A stretch of 64,000 bases of DNA from NCBI GenBank assembly GCA_963210315.1, contig OY723290.1:372001-436000 (forward strand), in the 5' to 3' direction. Position 1 is the first letter of the stretch. Every line of letters begins with the position of its first letter. The stretch comes from Rhynchopus euleeides (Eukaryota; Euglenozoa; Diplonemea; Diplonemida; Diplonemidae). This document shows, in pieces, positions 39,591 through 49,200 of the stretch. A program made the position numbers and the translations under genes. Under the pieces are notes generated by a model, which was not told where the DNA came from, ran no database searches, and was given only the letters and a program-made list of their open reading frames with translations.

Positions 39591-39821
39591 TTTCTACCAT
39601 TCCAGCCCACCCAGCAGGCAGCACACCACACCCCATCTCCCCACCCAGCGGGACCCCCCTCTCGGATTTTTCAAAACCCCGTTCTTTTGAATATTTGGGG
39701 CCCGTGCGGATCGTGGTGGGGTCATTTTGGCCATGGGGTGCCTCTTGATACCCCTTACTGGGAAACTCCAATTGGGTGAAGTACCCCTGTCCAGAGGGGT
39801 ACTTTCCTACAGGTACCCCCA
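39591..39821 (+). repeat. Dispersed unit of the ~195-bp repeat
   Basis: Matches the last unit and 3' edge of the 26940-28045 array, including TTTTGGCCATGGGGTGCC. Confidence 0.75.
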
Positions 39822-40260
39822 CTGGGGTAATCAGGCTGGGGGAAAAAACAACAAATCACAACGAATCACACCCGATCACAACAAATCACAACGCCAAATG
39901 TTGTGATTTGTTGTGATTTGTTGCGATTTGTTGCGATTTGTTGTGGCCAGTTGTGATTTGTTGCGACCAGTTGTGACGACTTGTGACCCTTTTGTGATGA
40001 GTTGTGATGAGTTGTGATGAGGTGTGATCTGTTGTGATCTGTTGTGATCTGTTGTGATCGCGATCCAAAATTTCAAAAATTTAAAATTTTGGATCGCGAT
40101 CACAACAGATCACAACAGATCACACCTCATCACAACTCATCACAAAAGGGTCACAAGTCGTCACAACTGGTCACAACAAATCACACCACGTCACACCTAG
40201 TCACAACAAATCACAACTGGCCGCAACAAATCGCAAAAAATCACAACAAATCACAACATT
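39822..40260. repeat. Large inverted repeat of ATCACAACAG-type decamers
   Basis: Starts like the element at 52248 (TGGGGTAATCAGGCTGGGGG). Degenerate 10-bp units (ATCACAACAG, ATCACAACTC, GTCACAAGTC) run in one orientation up to about 40063 and in the other from 40091. The centre is GATCGCGATCC...GGATCGCGATC. Arms are about 160-200 bp. Confidence 0.85.
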
Positions 40261-40261
40261 C

Positions 40262-40384
40262 CCGCAAACCCGCAAGGGTCGCCAGCACGACCCCCACATC
40301 GCCTTCCGACAACCTGTCGTTGTCCAACAGGGCATTCGCCCGTTGGACCAGCGCCTCGAGCTGCTGGGAGCGGCTGTTGGCCAT
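40262..40384 (-). pseudogene. N-terminal coding fragment truncated by the decamer repeat
   Basis: Forty-one protein-like residues from ATG at 40384 (MANSRSQQLEALVQRANALL, then DNDRLSEGDVGVVLATLAGL), helical in character. They then run into the decamer repeat and stop there. Probably the 5' part of a gene or retroelement ORF1. Function unknown. Confidence 0.35.
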
Positions 40385-40604
40385 GCTTTGGGAGGGGGGG
40401 GGGGGCCTGATATGGCCTTCCTGCAGGAGGGGGAGGGGGACCCCACCAGCCACACACCGCCAGGAGAGACGATGCGAGACCAATGAAGTACAGCACAAAA
40501 AATCGCAAAAAATCGTATTGCAATTTGGGTTAGCGTGCTGGCATCGCAGCCTGGCCCCGAAGGACCATACCGTGAGGAACCGGGCCCGCTATCCTACTCT
40601 TGCT

Positions 40605-41015
40605 CTACGTGACACCACACGGTTTCGCTCTCCTCCTCGTTGCGCTGTAAAGGAGGGGGGACACACACACACTGGAAGCCGGATATTGCGCCTGCTGATA
40701 CTGAGGCGCAATCTTCGCGACGACGCGTTGAAAAGAGCGCGGAATAGCCGCCGAACGAAAGATGGTGGGAGAGGGGATGCAGCGGGTGCGCTTCGGAACC
40801 GCACGCAACACCTGCTTCTGGAGGAAACGAGAACGAGAAGGACGGACAGCACGTGTCTTGCGCTCCAAGAAGCGCAAGGCCTGTGAGGCCCGTGGGAAAG
40901 GGGAAGGCACGCCTGATCTAGCTGTGCTGATGATCGTGCGGGAGGAAGGAAAACCTGCTCTGTTGTTATGCAAAACATCGCAAAAAAACACAAAAAAAAT
41001 CACAAAAAATCGCAA
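40605..41015 (-). pseudogene. Diverged, truncated C-terminus of a second retroelement copy
   Basis: The end of this frame (FRSAAIPRSFQRVVAKIAPQ ... RRRAKPCGVT) lines up with the end of the reverse-transcriptase ORF at 41111 (FLPSKWKVPRYFQRAAEVSP ... RSRSRPCGVT); both stop at TAG. It begins in A-tract decamers near 41015, so only the tail of the protein was inserted. Confidence 0.65.
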
Positions 41016-41110
41016 AAAATCGTTTGCTATGTTGGATTAGCGGATCCGCATCGTACAGAACGTCTACGAAAGACGACGCACGAGAACTGATACGCTATCC
41101 AAGTCATTTA

Positions 41111-44100
41111 CTAAGTCACACCACACGGGCGCGATCTGCTCCTTTCTTTTGTTAAAATAGGGAAAGGCACGTGAACACTGAAGGTCGGAGGCTCCACCGA
41201 ATGAAGCTCGGAGGGTGATACCTCGGCCGCGCGTTGAAAATAGCGCGGGACCTTCCACTTACTGGGAAGGAAGTCTGATGAACGCCTGATCTGGCGGGGG
41301 GGGTCAAAAGGGAAAGCCCGGGCTCGGAAACGTTTCTGCCGATGGATCTTCGACAGACGAACCTTGTGGGGAATGGGGTCAATCGCGCAAGGGGGAAGTA
41401 ACCACCTCCATGCCTTGACTTTAGCTGTAGTGAGTGGCCTGCTTGGCGCATCAAACAGGAAGCCGGTAGCCACTGCTGGAGGTTTCGAGTCAGATTGCCC
41501 AACGGCCTTTGTTTTCGAAACAGGGGCGCCCAGGGGGCGGGGTGAGAGGAACGAGGGGCAATGAGTACCCTTGCAGAGGGGTAGGGGAAGTAAGCCTGGG
41601 AAAGGCCGGACGTCCAAGGCGCTAACCGTTGCGCAAGTTGCAGGCGTTTTTCCCGGTGGCGGGATGTCGGGCGCGCCAAGGGCATCCGCCTCTCTCTTTG
41701 CGGCAGATGGGACATGAGGGGGCAGGAAGGTGAATCCAGGTTCAGACTGCGACGACTGGGCAGTGCGCTTTGATGAAAGCACCTTTGTTGATTTGCCGAG
41801 CCCGCCGGCTGTCTGTGTACCCGGGTCAGTGACAAGACGAAAGGGAGGTGGGGTGTTCTCCGGCAAAGGGGGAGGGGATGCCACGTTGGGGAAAGGTCTA
41901 AGCGACGAGATATCAGGACAAGGGCCACTCAAGGAGCTGACTACGGTGCAGGTAGCTTGTCTTTTATTGAAAGGCGCGGCATCAGCCACGTCCCGCACGT
42001 CAGCCAGCCTCTTAAGCAAGCTAGGAAGAGGCAGGGAAGAGAGAGAAGGGGCTGGCGGTAGCTCGAGGTCGCAGCATGCCACAACCTCGTCCACACCAGG
42101 ACAAGACACATCCGAACAGGGGGGTTCCACCCTCTCTGGCACTGGGCCACTCTCATAAACATAACTGGCGGCGCTCTCAGTGGCAACCTGTCCCAGTGCG
42201 GTCTCACATCCCTCAGATGGGGGTCCATCATCATCATCGTCGGCGGCCGCCGAGGGCGCGTCGGCGGCTTCGTCGCGCTCGCTGAGGCCGGCATCCCCGT
42301 CTCCGCCCCCAGCGGCAGGGGGACTGTCCCCATCCGCGTCGTTGTCGTCGCAGGAGTCCACCTCCTCGTCACCGCCGTTCGAGGGGCCACCCGCGGAGTG
42401 CCCATCGCCGCTGCCGTCATCATCAGCAGAGCACATCTCGCTGTCCTCGTCAGTGGGGGGTTCGTGGTGGCCCGCCTCGCAGCAGGTTTCCGCCTTGGCG
42501 CATGCACCACACCTCGTCATCTTGTGCTTCTTGCAGCACCGTACAGACAGGCCGTCGTCATGCGAGTGGTGCGCGCGACAGCACGCTTCCAGATGCGTCT
42601 GGTAGTTGCGCTCCTGGCCTTCGCAGAGGTCGCACCTAGGTTTTGAGTGCGCGTTGCAGACCCGCGTCTTGTCGTGTATGGCCAGGTGATCAGGTACAAG
42701 CACTGGAGAGGCGCTACGGGTCGGTCCAGGCCCGGGGGTTTCCCACGCTGCGGCACGCCCTGCTCTGTTAATCCCGGTGTAGTCTGGGTATACGTCACTA
42801 CCCCAGGTCAGGTCGCCCTTCTGGACCCGCGCGGCACGTTTGGCGCTGTTCTCAATGGCGGTGATCGTCTCAGCGCCACCGGCAAAGATGGGTCTGGGGA
42901 CGACGCCGCCCCATACTTCCCCTGCGCCGACGGAGGAGAGGCACCCCACTCGGTCCTGCCGCTCGGCAGGCCACGGCTTACCGAGTTGTGTGCGTTGGCA
43001 GAGTTGCATCATGTGCTTCATCAACGTCCATAGGACACGTCCACGCTCCCTGAGTGGCGGGAGGGGGAGGTCGCTGGTCCCTTCCGTCGTCCGGGGGAGC
43101 TGCATGCCTGTGTACACCTCGAAGTCGAGAGCGAGCTCAATGTTCGACACTACGCCCCTATCCGTCCAGCGCAGGGCCTTCAGCCAACCAGTGAAGGCAC
43201 GCAGGAGCGCAATGTCAGCCTTCTTCCAGATCCGTTCGCCCGGAGGTACATCGGGGATGCGGGAGAAGTCAAAGTCATGAGGTTCCGCAGGCAGCGAGAG
43301 GGCGGCTGTCCAGGGGTGGACGAGGGGCTTTGCACCACGGCTCTTCGCCTCCAGTTCCCAACGCTTCAGCACAATGCGACCCATCAGCGTGTGGAGCAGC
43401 GTCACGTCGACGTCGAATCCCTCCGGCACGACGCCATAGCGCGCAAGGCACGGGGGCCAGTCAGAGCGGTCCGCGGCAAGTAGAGGCGCGAATTGGGGCT
43501 CAGACCGGACACAGTCGAAGGCACTGCACACCCACCAGAGGTGGTCTGGTGTGTCGTCCAGCACGTCCGCACAGTGTACGCATTTCTCAGGAGGGGGATC
43601 TGCGTTCTCAGCATGGGGGGAGGCAGCATCAGGGTCGTCATCGGCCTCCGAGGCAGCGTCTTCCGACTCCGCTTCCTCATACTCCTCGGCTTCTTCATCC
43701 TCCTCGCACTCTTCTTCCTGCGTCGCCGCGCCCTCATCGGACGGGTCTGGAGGGGAGGAGAGCGCGTCTGAGGCATCATCCCTTTCACCACCAGAGACGT
43801 AGGCGTTGTTGCGGCCCCAGCGCGTCGCGAAGAAGATGCCTCCGATGAGAATCACCGTCAGAGCATGGGCCATCATGGGGTTTTTGGTGGTGAGGCGCAG
43901 CTCATTCGTCCTGAGGTAGTCAACACCATTCTCGATCCCAGCGAAGGAGGGGCGAAATTCGGCGAGCTTCCGCCAGGCGTGCCGGCGCAGTTGCTCTCGC
44001 AGGGCGTGGTTGCGGGATGAGCGGTCCTCCTGCACCAAGTTCATCTCTCCCAGCGCGCAATCAAGAATGTTGTCGCCCCAGTCAAGGCCCGCCGCGGGCA

Positions 44101-46186
44101 GGGCAGTATGCAGCGCAATACCGACTGGGCCGAGGGCATCTTTCGGGGATAGCGTGTCGTGGTCCTCGTACTTCTCCTTGATGGAGTTCAGGCGACTCAC
44201 CAGCCCAGGCCTCCGCGAGCACGTGTCGAAGAGGGTGCGGAGGATGGTGTAGGCATTCGCAGTCGCGGGGTCGGTGAGGTGGCTCTTGTTGATGATGGAG
44301 AGCGTTGCACCGACACTTCGCGACGGGTGCTTCACACCGATGATCCCGGTCGTCAGCTTACTCCTGTGCCGTTTCATCGCCGTGTCAGACACCGGCGCGT
44401 AGGATCCTCCGTGGATCGTGCGCGACACCACGTTGCTTGCAACAATCTCACCCCGCTGTCTGGTGCCCAGCGGAGAGGACGGTAGGCGGTGCAGGAGCTG
44501 TTCGCACGAACCGAGCTTGGCGTTGTTGCGCCTCTCCCTCAGCTTGTCCGAGATGCAGGTCTTTGCCCCAAGGATCGGGGCGGCCTTCTTCGTAGGGAAC
44601 GTGGCGTCGCCTATCCCAAGGGTGCCTATGTAGGGGCGCTTTCTGCGGACTGCAGAGGAGCCCTTAGGTATACCCATCGCGATCGTCTTCTTGACGTTCA
44701 GCGCCATACCGGTCATCTCGCAGAAGCCAGCCACGACATCCACAGCTTGTTGCACCGACGCCTCATCCACCTGCGAAATCAGCGTCGCATCATCGGCAAA
44801 GGACTGCGTCTCGACCTGGGGCACACGCTGCTCGATCGCACGGAACAGAACGGACAGCAACGCATTGATGAGGATGACCGATATCGGGCACCCCTGCAGG
44901 ATACCGTTGGTCACCTCGAAGCTCTTGCCGACGCCCAGCGGCATCTTGAAGCGCCTCTTCAGCCCTCTGTACATTGTGCGGAGGGGACGCAGGATACGCT
45001 GGTCCATGCCCATGGCTTCCGCCAGCCTTAGGACGAGCTTCTGCGGGACCCTGTCGAAGCACTTCTGGAAATCTAGCGCGAGCAGGTATAGCTGCTGCGT
45101 GTCATCCAGAAGCGTTTCCTCGATAAGCGTGGTCAGCTCCATCAGCACGTCATCACAGCGGTGTTTCGGCCGGAAGCCGTGCTGCGTATCCAGCGCCCAA
45201 GACTCCTGCCATTCCATGATGTCGAGCAGGCGGCGGCAGGCCCACAGGCGGTACACCGAGCTGGTGACGGTGATCGGCCTGAGGTTCGTCGGAGATAGGT
45301 CTTCACTCTTCGGGATGAGGGAGACCAGGGCCGTCATCAGGCCTGGAGGCCATTTCCCTGTCCGCTCGACCAGGTTGAAAAAGGTGGCAAACCCTTCCAA
45401 CAGAGGCAGCGGCAGCCGTTGCAGCTCATCCATACGCCAGCCGTCCACCCCGCACGCCGCAGACTTCTTCTTGCGGCGCTTCAGCAGCTCCAGCAGGTCG
45501 TCCCCGGTGATGTCGGCAACACACATCGGGTGGCACTCCACCAAGTCACCGAACTCCTGGATGAACGGCTCCAGCTCAGGCTCAGGCTTGTCTGGGGAGT
45601 ACATCCGCAGGATAGGCCCCCACGCACGCTGCAGGATTGTGTCCATCTCGACCATCTCAGCCGTCAGCGAGCCATCTGCACGTTTCACCGTATCTGCAGA
45701 TTCTTTGGGGCTCCCCTTCAGGACCGTGACGAGGCTCCGGCGGTCAGATGTGAACATCTTCGCAACTGTGGACCTCCATCGCTTTCGCCGGGCCGCTGCC
45801 GCTTCCCGATTCAGTCGCTGGAGGGACGCACGTACCCGGTGCAGTAGCTTCTTCACCGTCGCAACGTCAGGCAAGGAGTTCAGCATGGTAGGTGTGACAC
45901 CTGCGTCCGAGGGGAGCTCCTTCAGCACCTTGTGGCAATTGCGCCAGCACCGCACCAGCTCTTGAGACACCGACCCCTGTCCCCCGCGTGTGCTGGAGCG
46001 CGATCGGACGTAGTGCTCAAGAAAGAAGTACACGCAAAAAATCGTCAGCTGATTGAGGGTGTGAAAAAAATCGCAAAAAATCGCAAAAAATCGCAAAAAA
46101 TCGCAAAAAATCGCGACCGCCTTTTGTGATTTTTTGCGATTTTTTGTGGTCCGTTTGTGATTTTTTGCGATTTTTTTTGACCCCAA
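41111..46186 (-). CDS. Non-LTR reverse transcriptase ORF with Cys-rich and acidic C-terminal extension
   Basis: One frame of 1691 codons. The first ~50 residues (KKIAKNHKRTTKNRKKSQK...) only translate AAAAAATCGC decamers, so the real start is downstream or lost by 5' truncation; no endonuclease precedes the RT. RT motifs are complete: CGVDGWRMDELQRLP, LLALDFQKCFDRVP, GILQGCPISVILINALLS and SFADDATLIS (about residues 460-468). At about 869-890 is CVHCADVLDDTPDHLWWVC, a C-x2-C-x8-H-x4-C knuckle common near LINE C-termini; an acidic stretch (EEECEEDEEAEEYEEAESED) precedes it. Residues about 1175-1245 hold a dense Cys/His cluster (CNAHSKPRCDLCEGQ, CCRAHH, CCKKHKMTRCGACAKAETCC), followed by an Asp/Ser-rich and then a Pro-rich, basic tail ending RPCGVT. 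It is not of the Ingi type: different motifs, no RNase H, no 2A seen. The lineage within LINEs is not resolved. Confidence 0.85.
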   Translation of the reverse strand: MGSKKIAKNHKRTTKNRKKSQKAVAIFCDFLRFFAIFCDFFHTLNQLTIFCVYFFLEHYVRSRSSTRGGQGSVSQELVRCWRNCHKVLKELPSDAGVTPTMLNSLPDVATVKKLLHRVRASLQRLNREAAAARRKRWRSTVAKMFTSDRRSLVTVLKGSPKESADTVKRADGSLTAEMVEMDTILQRAWGPILRMYSPDKPEPELEPFIQEFGDLVECHPMCVADITGDDLLELLKRRKKKSAACGVDGWRMDELQRLPLPLLEGFATFFNLVERTGKWPPGLMTALVSLIPKSEDLSPTNLRPITVTSSVYRLWACRRLLDIMEWQESWALDTQHGFRPKHRCDDVLMELTTLIEETLLDDTQQLYLLALDFQKCFDRVPQKLVLRLAEAMGMDQRILRPLRTMYRGLKRRFKMPLGVGKSFEVTNGILQGCPISVILINALLSVLFRAIEQRVPQVETQSFADDATLISQVDEASVQQAVDVVAGFCEMTGMALNVKKTIAMGIPKGSSAVRRKRPYIGTLGIGDATFPTKKAAPILGAKTCISDKLRERRNNAKLGSCEQLLHRLPSSPLGTRQRGEIVASNVVSRTIHGGSYAPVSDTAMKRHRSKLTTGIIGVKHPSRSVGATLSIINKSHLTDPATANAYTILRTLFDTCSRRPGLVSRLNSIKEKYEDHDTLSPKDALGPVGIALHTALPAAGLDWGDNILDCALGEMNLVQEDRSSRNHALREQLRRHAWRKLAEFRPSFAGIENGVDYLRTNELRLTTKNPMMAHALTVILIGGIFFATRWGRNNAYVSGGERDDASDALSSPPDPSDEGAATQEEECEEDEEAEEYEEAESEDAASEADDDPDAASPHAENADPPPEKCVHCADVLDDTPDHLWWVCSAFDCVRSEPQFAPLLAADRSDWPPCLARYGVVPEGFDVDVTLLHTLMGRIVLKRWELEAKSRGAKPLVHPWTAALSLPAEPHDFDFSRIPDVPPGERIWKKADIALLRAFTGWLKALRWTDRGVVSNIELALDFEVYTGMQLPRTTEGTSDLPLPPLRERGRVLWTLMKHMMQLCQRTQLGKPWPAERQDRVGCLSSVGAGEVWGGVVPRPIFAGGAETITAIENSAKRAARVQKGDLTWGSDVYPDYTGINRAGRAAAWETPGPGPTRSASPVLVPDHLAIHDKTRVCNAHSKPRCDLCEGQERNYQTHLEACCRAHHSHDDGLSVRCCKKHKMTRCGACAKAETCCEAGHHEPPTDEDSEMCSADDDGSGDGHSAGGPSNGGDEEVDSCDDNDADGDSPPAAGGGDGDAGLSERDEAADAPSAAADDDDDGPPSEGCETALGQVATESAASYVYESGPVPERVEPPCSDVSCPGVDEVVACCDLELPPAPSLSSLPLPSLLKRLADVRDVADAAPFNKRQATCTVVSSLSGPCPDISSLRPFPNVASPPPLPENTPPPFRLVTDPGTQTAGGLGKSTKVLSSKRTAQSSQSEPGFTFLPPHVPSAAKREADALGAPDIPPPGKTPATCATVSALDVRPFPGLLPLPLCKGTHCPSFLSPRPLGAPVSKTKAVGQSDSKPPAVATGFLFDAPSRPLTTAKVKAWRWLLPPCAIDPIPHKVRLSKIHRQKRFRARAFPFDPPRQIRRSSDFLPSKWKVPRYFQRAAEVSPSELHSVEPPTFSVHVPFPILTKERSRSRPCGVT

Positions 46187-46212
46187 AAACTTTCGACTGG
46201 CCCGACAGCCCC
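46065..46212. repeat. Phased A/T-tract decamers at the 5' edge of the RT element
   Basis: TCGCAAAAAA units repeat at 10-bp spacing (46070-46110), then GATTTTTTGC units in opposite sense (46126-46180). Sequence next to them matches 35225-35295 inverted. A6 tracts at helical spacing are expected to bend DNA. Confidence 0.85.
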
Positions 46213-49200
46213 ACAGATGCCCCCCTTCATTTTCTTCTCGCCGTTCATCCCGTGCAACCAGTTCATTATGTTGGAATCCGGTACAGTGTCCAGATCGCCG
46301 TCATGCCGTCATAACACCGCTCCCTCTACAGAGCTCCGCCCGTTCTTTTTTTGTTGTTGTTTTGCTTGTTTCTTGATATTGCTGCGGACTTGCGGGACGA
46401 CCAGAGATCAACCTGAACAAATGTGAAATGCTGTTTGGATCGCCTGGATATTGGAAGACGGGGGGCAAGGGTTGGCTATCTGCTGAATCTTGAGCCTTGC
46501 TGTAAGGCTCGGTGTGTCAGAATCAGGGAACCACCCCAGGCCCATTGCAACCCTCTGATAATTGGTTTGGCTTGTTGAATGGTTCAGCCTTCAGCGGGCA
46601 TTTGGCGTCAGTGAAGCGTATCACTGATTCCCCCGTTGTTGGCCACTGAGGTTGATCACCCTGGTGAACATGTATGACGCAAACTGACCACAAGACACCC
46701 GTGGCTCACATTTGCAATCGTTTTTGTCGCAGCATATAATTCACCGATGGCCTGCTGCGACGATCGAAAGCCGTACCCCTTTATCGTGCAGGAATGGTGG
46801 CGGGGGAAGGAAACAGCAGAATATGAAGAAAGAAAACAGACAAATGGTGTTGGCGGGATCTTGGCGGAGGGGAAGGCTCAGGGACAGCATCAAAAAAAAC
46901 TGCACTGAGTCGGGTCGGAAAAAGAAAGTTGGAAAAAAATGGAGAAAAAAATGGCGAACTGGTATGGATATGGAGGAAGGTGATAGAGGGGATGACCTTC
47001 CCGAAGAAGTAGAGAAAAAATGAGGCGATTTTGCTGCGATGCAGCATCAGCGAAACCAAAGGGGGGGGGGGGGTTTGTGGACTTCCTTGGAAGACGTCGG
47101 TGATGCTCACTGGATTACCTGTTGGACTCAGGGCCGACTCACTGATAAGACGCATGTGTGCCACAGTTCTGCTGACTTCGAAGCGGCTGAACACCACACG
47201 GCAGTCCGTCACCCAATAGAAGAACAAGGACGAGAGGGGCAAACTCCTTAACTATGCACACGGCCCGGAGCGTCTGTGTGGCAGTGGGGCGGAGGTGGTG
47301 GTGGCACAGCCGGCCCTCCTTTTCCTGCGATGAAGCGATCGAGGGGAAAAATGAATGCACAATACGGCATAGGCACCGGCAGGCCGCCCCCACCACCCAC
47401 CCCAGGGCACACAGCAAAATCATCCGGCCACCACCAAGGCTGAGACCAACAGGAATCACACCACTCTGCCGTTTTCCTGAGTATCCCAAAACCGACTCTC
47501 GCTAGGTGACTGCATCAACAACACCACGCGTGTCTGAAATCATTTTGAATGATTTTGCACTTCTTGTTTGAAACGGCTTGTCTGAAGCGGGTTGAAAGCT
47601 TGGCTTTTCTAGTTGATTCCCTGGCAAAATGTCCTCGCATCACCAGTACCCATGGGTTTTCGAGCGAGCAGTAGTTTGAACAAGAGATGCAAACCGCTGT
47701 ATCCACGTCCAGAAACCTGTCATACATAAACTATCCTTGATCGAATGACCCTGCTCTTATGATTGGCGTGCTGAGATGCAAAAAAAGCAACCACTATGCG
47801 GCACACACATACACACACACTGCTTTAATTCTGGTGTATTTTGACACACCCCACTTTTGTTTGAATTCTGCTGTCGGGTCGCATCCTGACCAGCACGACA
47901 GCACAACGGACACCGACCTTCTTCTTTTGTATTTTTTTGGCGTGTTTTGCATTTTTTTTGTTTTCCAGAACAGACATGACATATAGAACGCAACGAATAC
48001 ATTGTTGACGCACCCTGATCTTCTGCAGGGGGGAGGGGGGATTTGATTTTTGTTGGGGAGGGGGGGGGGCGGTGGTCGGGGCAGGCGAACTTCGGCATAC
48101 GCGAGCTGCGAGAGCTAGGCTCCTGCATCGTCTCTTTGGCACCCGTTCTCCCACAGGATCGGGGCCCGGCTGTATGCTTTGCTTTGAAATCGTTTTGGGG
48201 AGTGGCGGCGACGTTCGGAGAACCAAAGGACTTTTTCCAGACAAGGCTTCCTCTGCACTTGAAGCTGAACTGAAGGAGTTCGACTCAACAATATTGGCCT
48301 CACTGACACGCCAGGCATTTCCGCTTGGGGATCCAATAACATACGTGCCCCATCCATTGAGTTCTACCGGTCAGAACAACGCCATGTTTGAAACGTGGTA
48401 TTCCAGGAATAGGACAGATTGGTTCTCCAAGTGGCACAGAGCGTTGCGCCCCCAGCCAGTGATAGTGTGTTCTGACGTTAAACACACACCCCACTCTGGC
48501 AGTGTGTTGGCGCAAAAAATCGACATACCAGCAGGCATTATCCCGACACAACATCAAGAATCCGCAACACCCCCCTGCACTCTTCCGAAGAGCGAAGGGG
48601 GATGGTTGGGTGCAGCGTGGGAAGCAGGGGCAACCCCCTTTTGATTTTCCGTGTCGCGGGTTTACTCAAGGCTCCCCCGCCCCACACAAAATTCGTTATT
48701 TTTCCAGAACAAAAATGATGTCGGTTGGGGAAGCGGTGGGGCGGCTTTCATCAGGGGAGAGCGTGTCATTTGTTTCCCGGGCAAGGATGGTGTTGGGGGG
48801 GTGGGGGCGGTTGAGGTGTTCTGTTATGTTTTTTGCGTGGAGATCGACGAGCTAACGAAAGCTGTGCCGTTCGATGATGGCGATGGATGGGGGGGGGGGG
48901 GTGGGGGTGGGAGGGAGGCGGGAAAACGGGGGCGTGGGGGGATATCATTTGTCATTTTGAAAAAGAAAAAAATCTGCCGAGAAAAAAGAAAGGGCGGTTT
49001 CATTCATTTTTCGATTTATCTGTGCTGTTGACATCCTCCGGAGGTGGCGGCGAGGAGGGGGAGAGGGGGGCGGCATGGGCCACACACGAAAAGATCGACC
49101 TGCCAGAAAGCGGGGTGTCTGGGTGTCGCGGGGGGGGTCAAGAATGATGCCAATGGCCATGCAGGCACACGACTAAATGGCACCGCCGGTTTTCAAAAAA

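Noticed and set aside
39822-40260. CRISPR array
   Set aside because: Repeat units are 10 bp, degenerate, contiguous and palindromically arranged; there are no unique spacers and no cas genes, and the DNA is eukaryotic.
46020-46186. N-terminal KKIAKNHKRTTKNRKKSQK segment as a nuclear-localisation domain of the RT
   Set aside because: It is the translation of AAAAAATCGC decamer repeats flanking the element.
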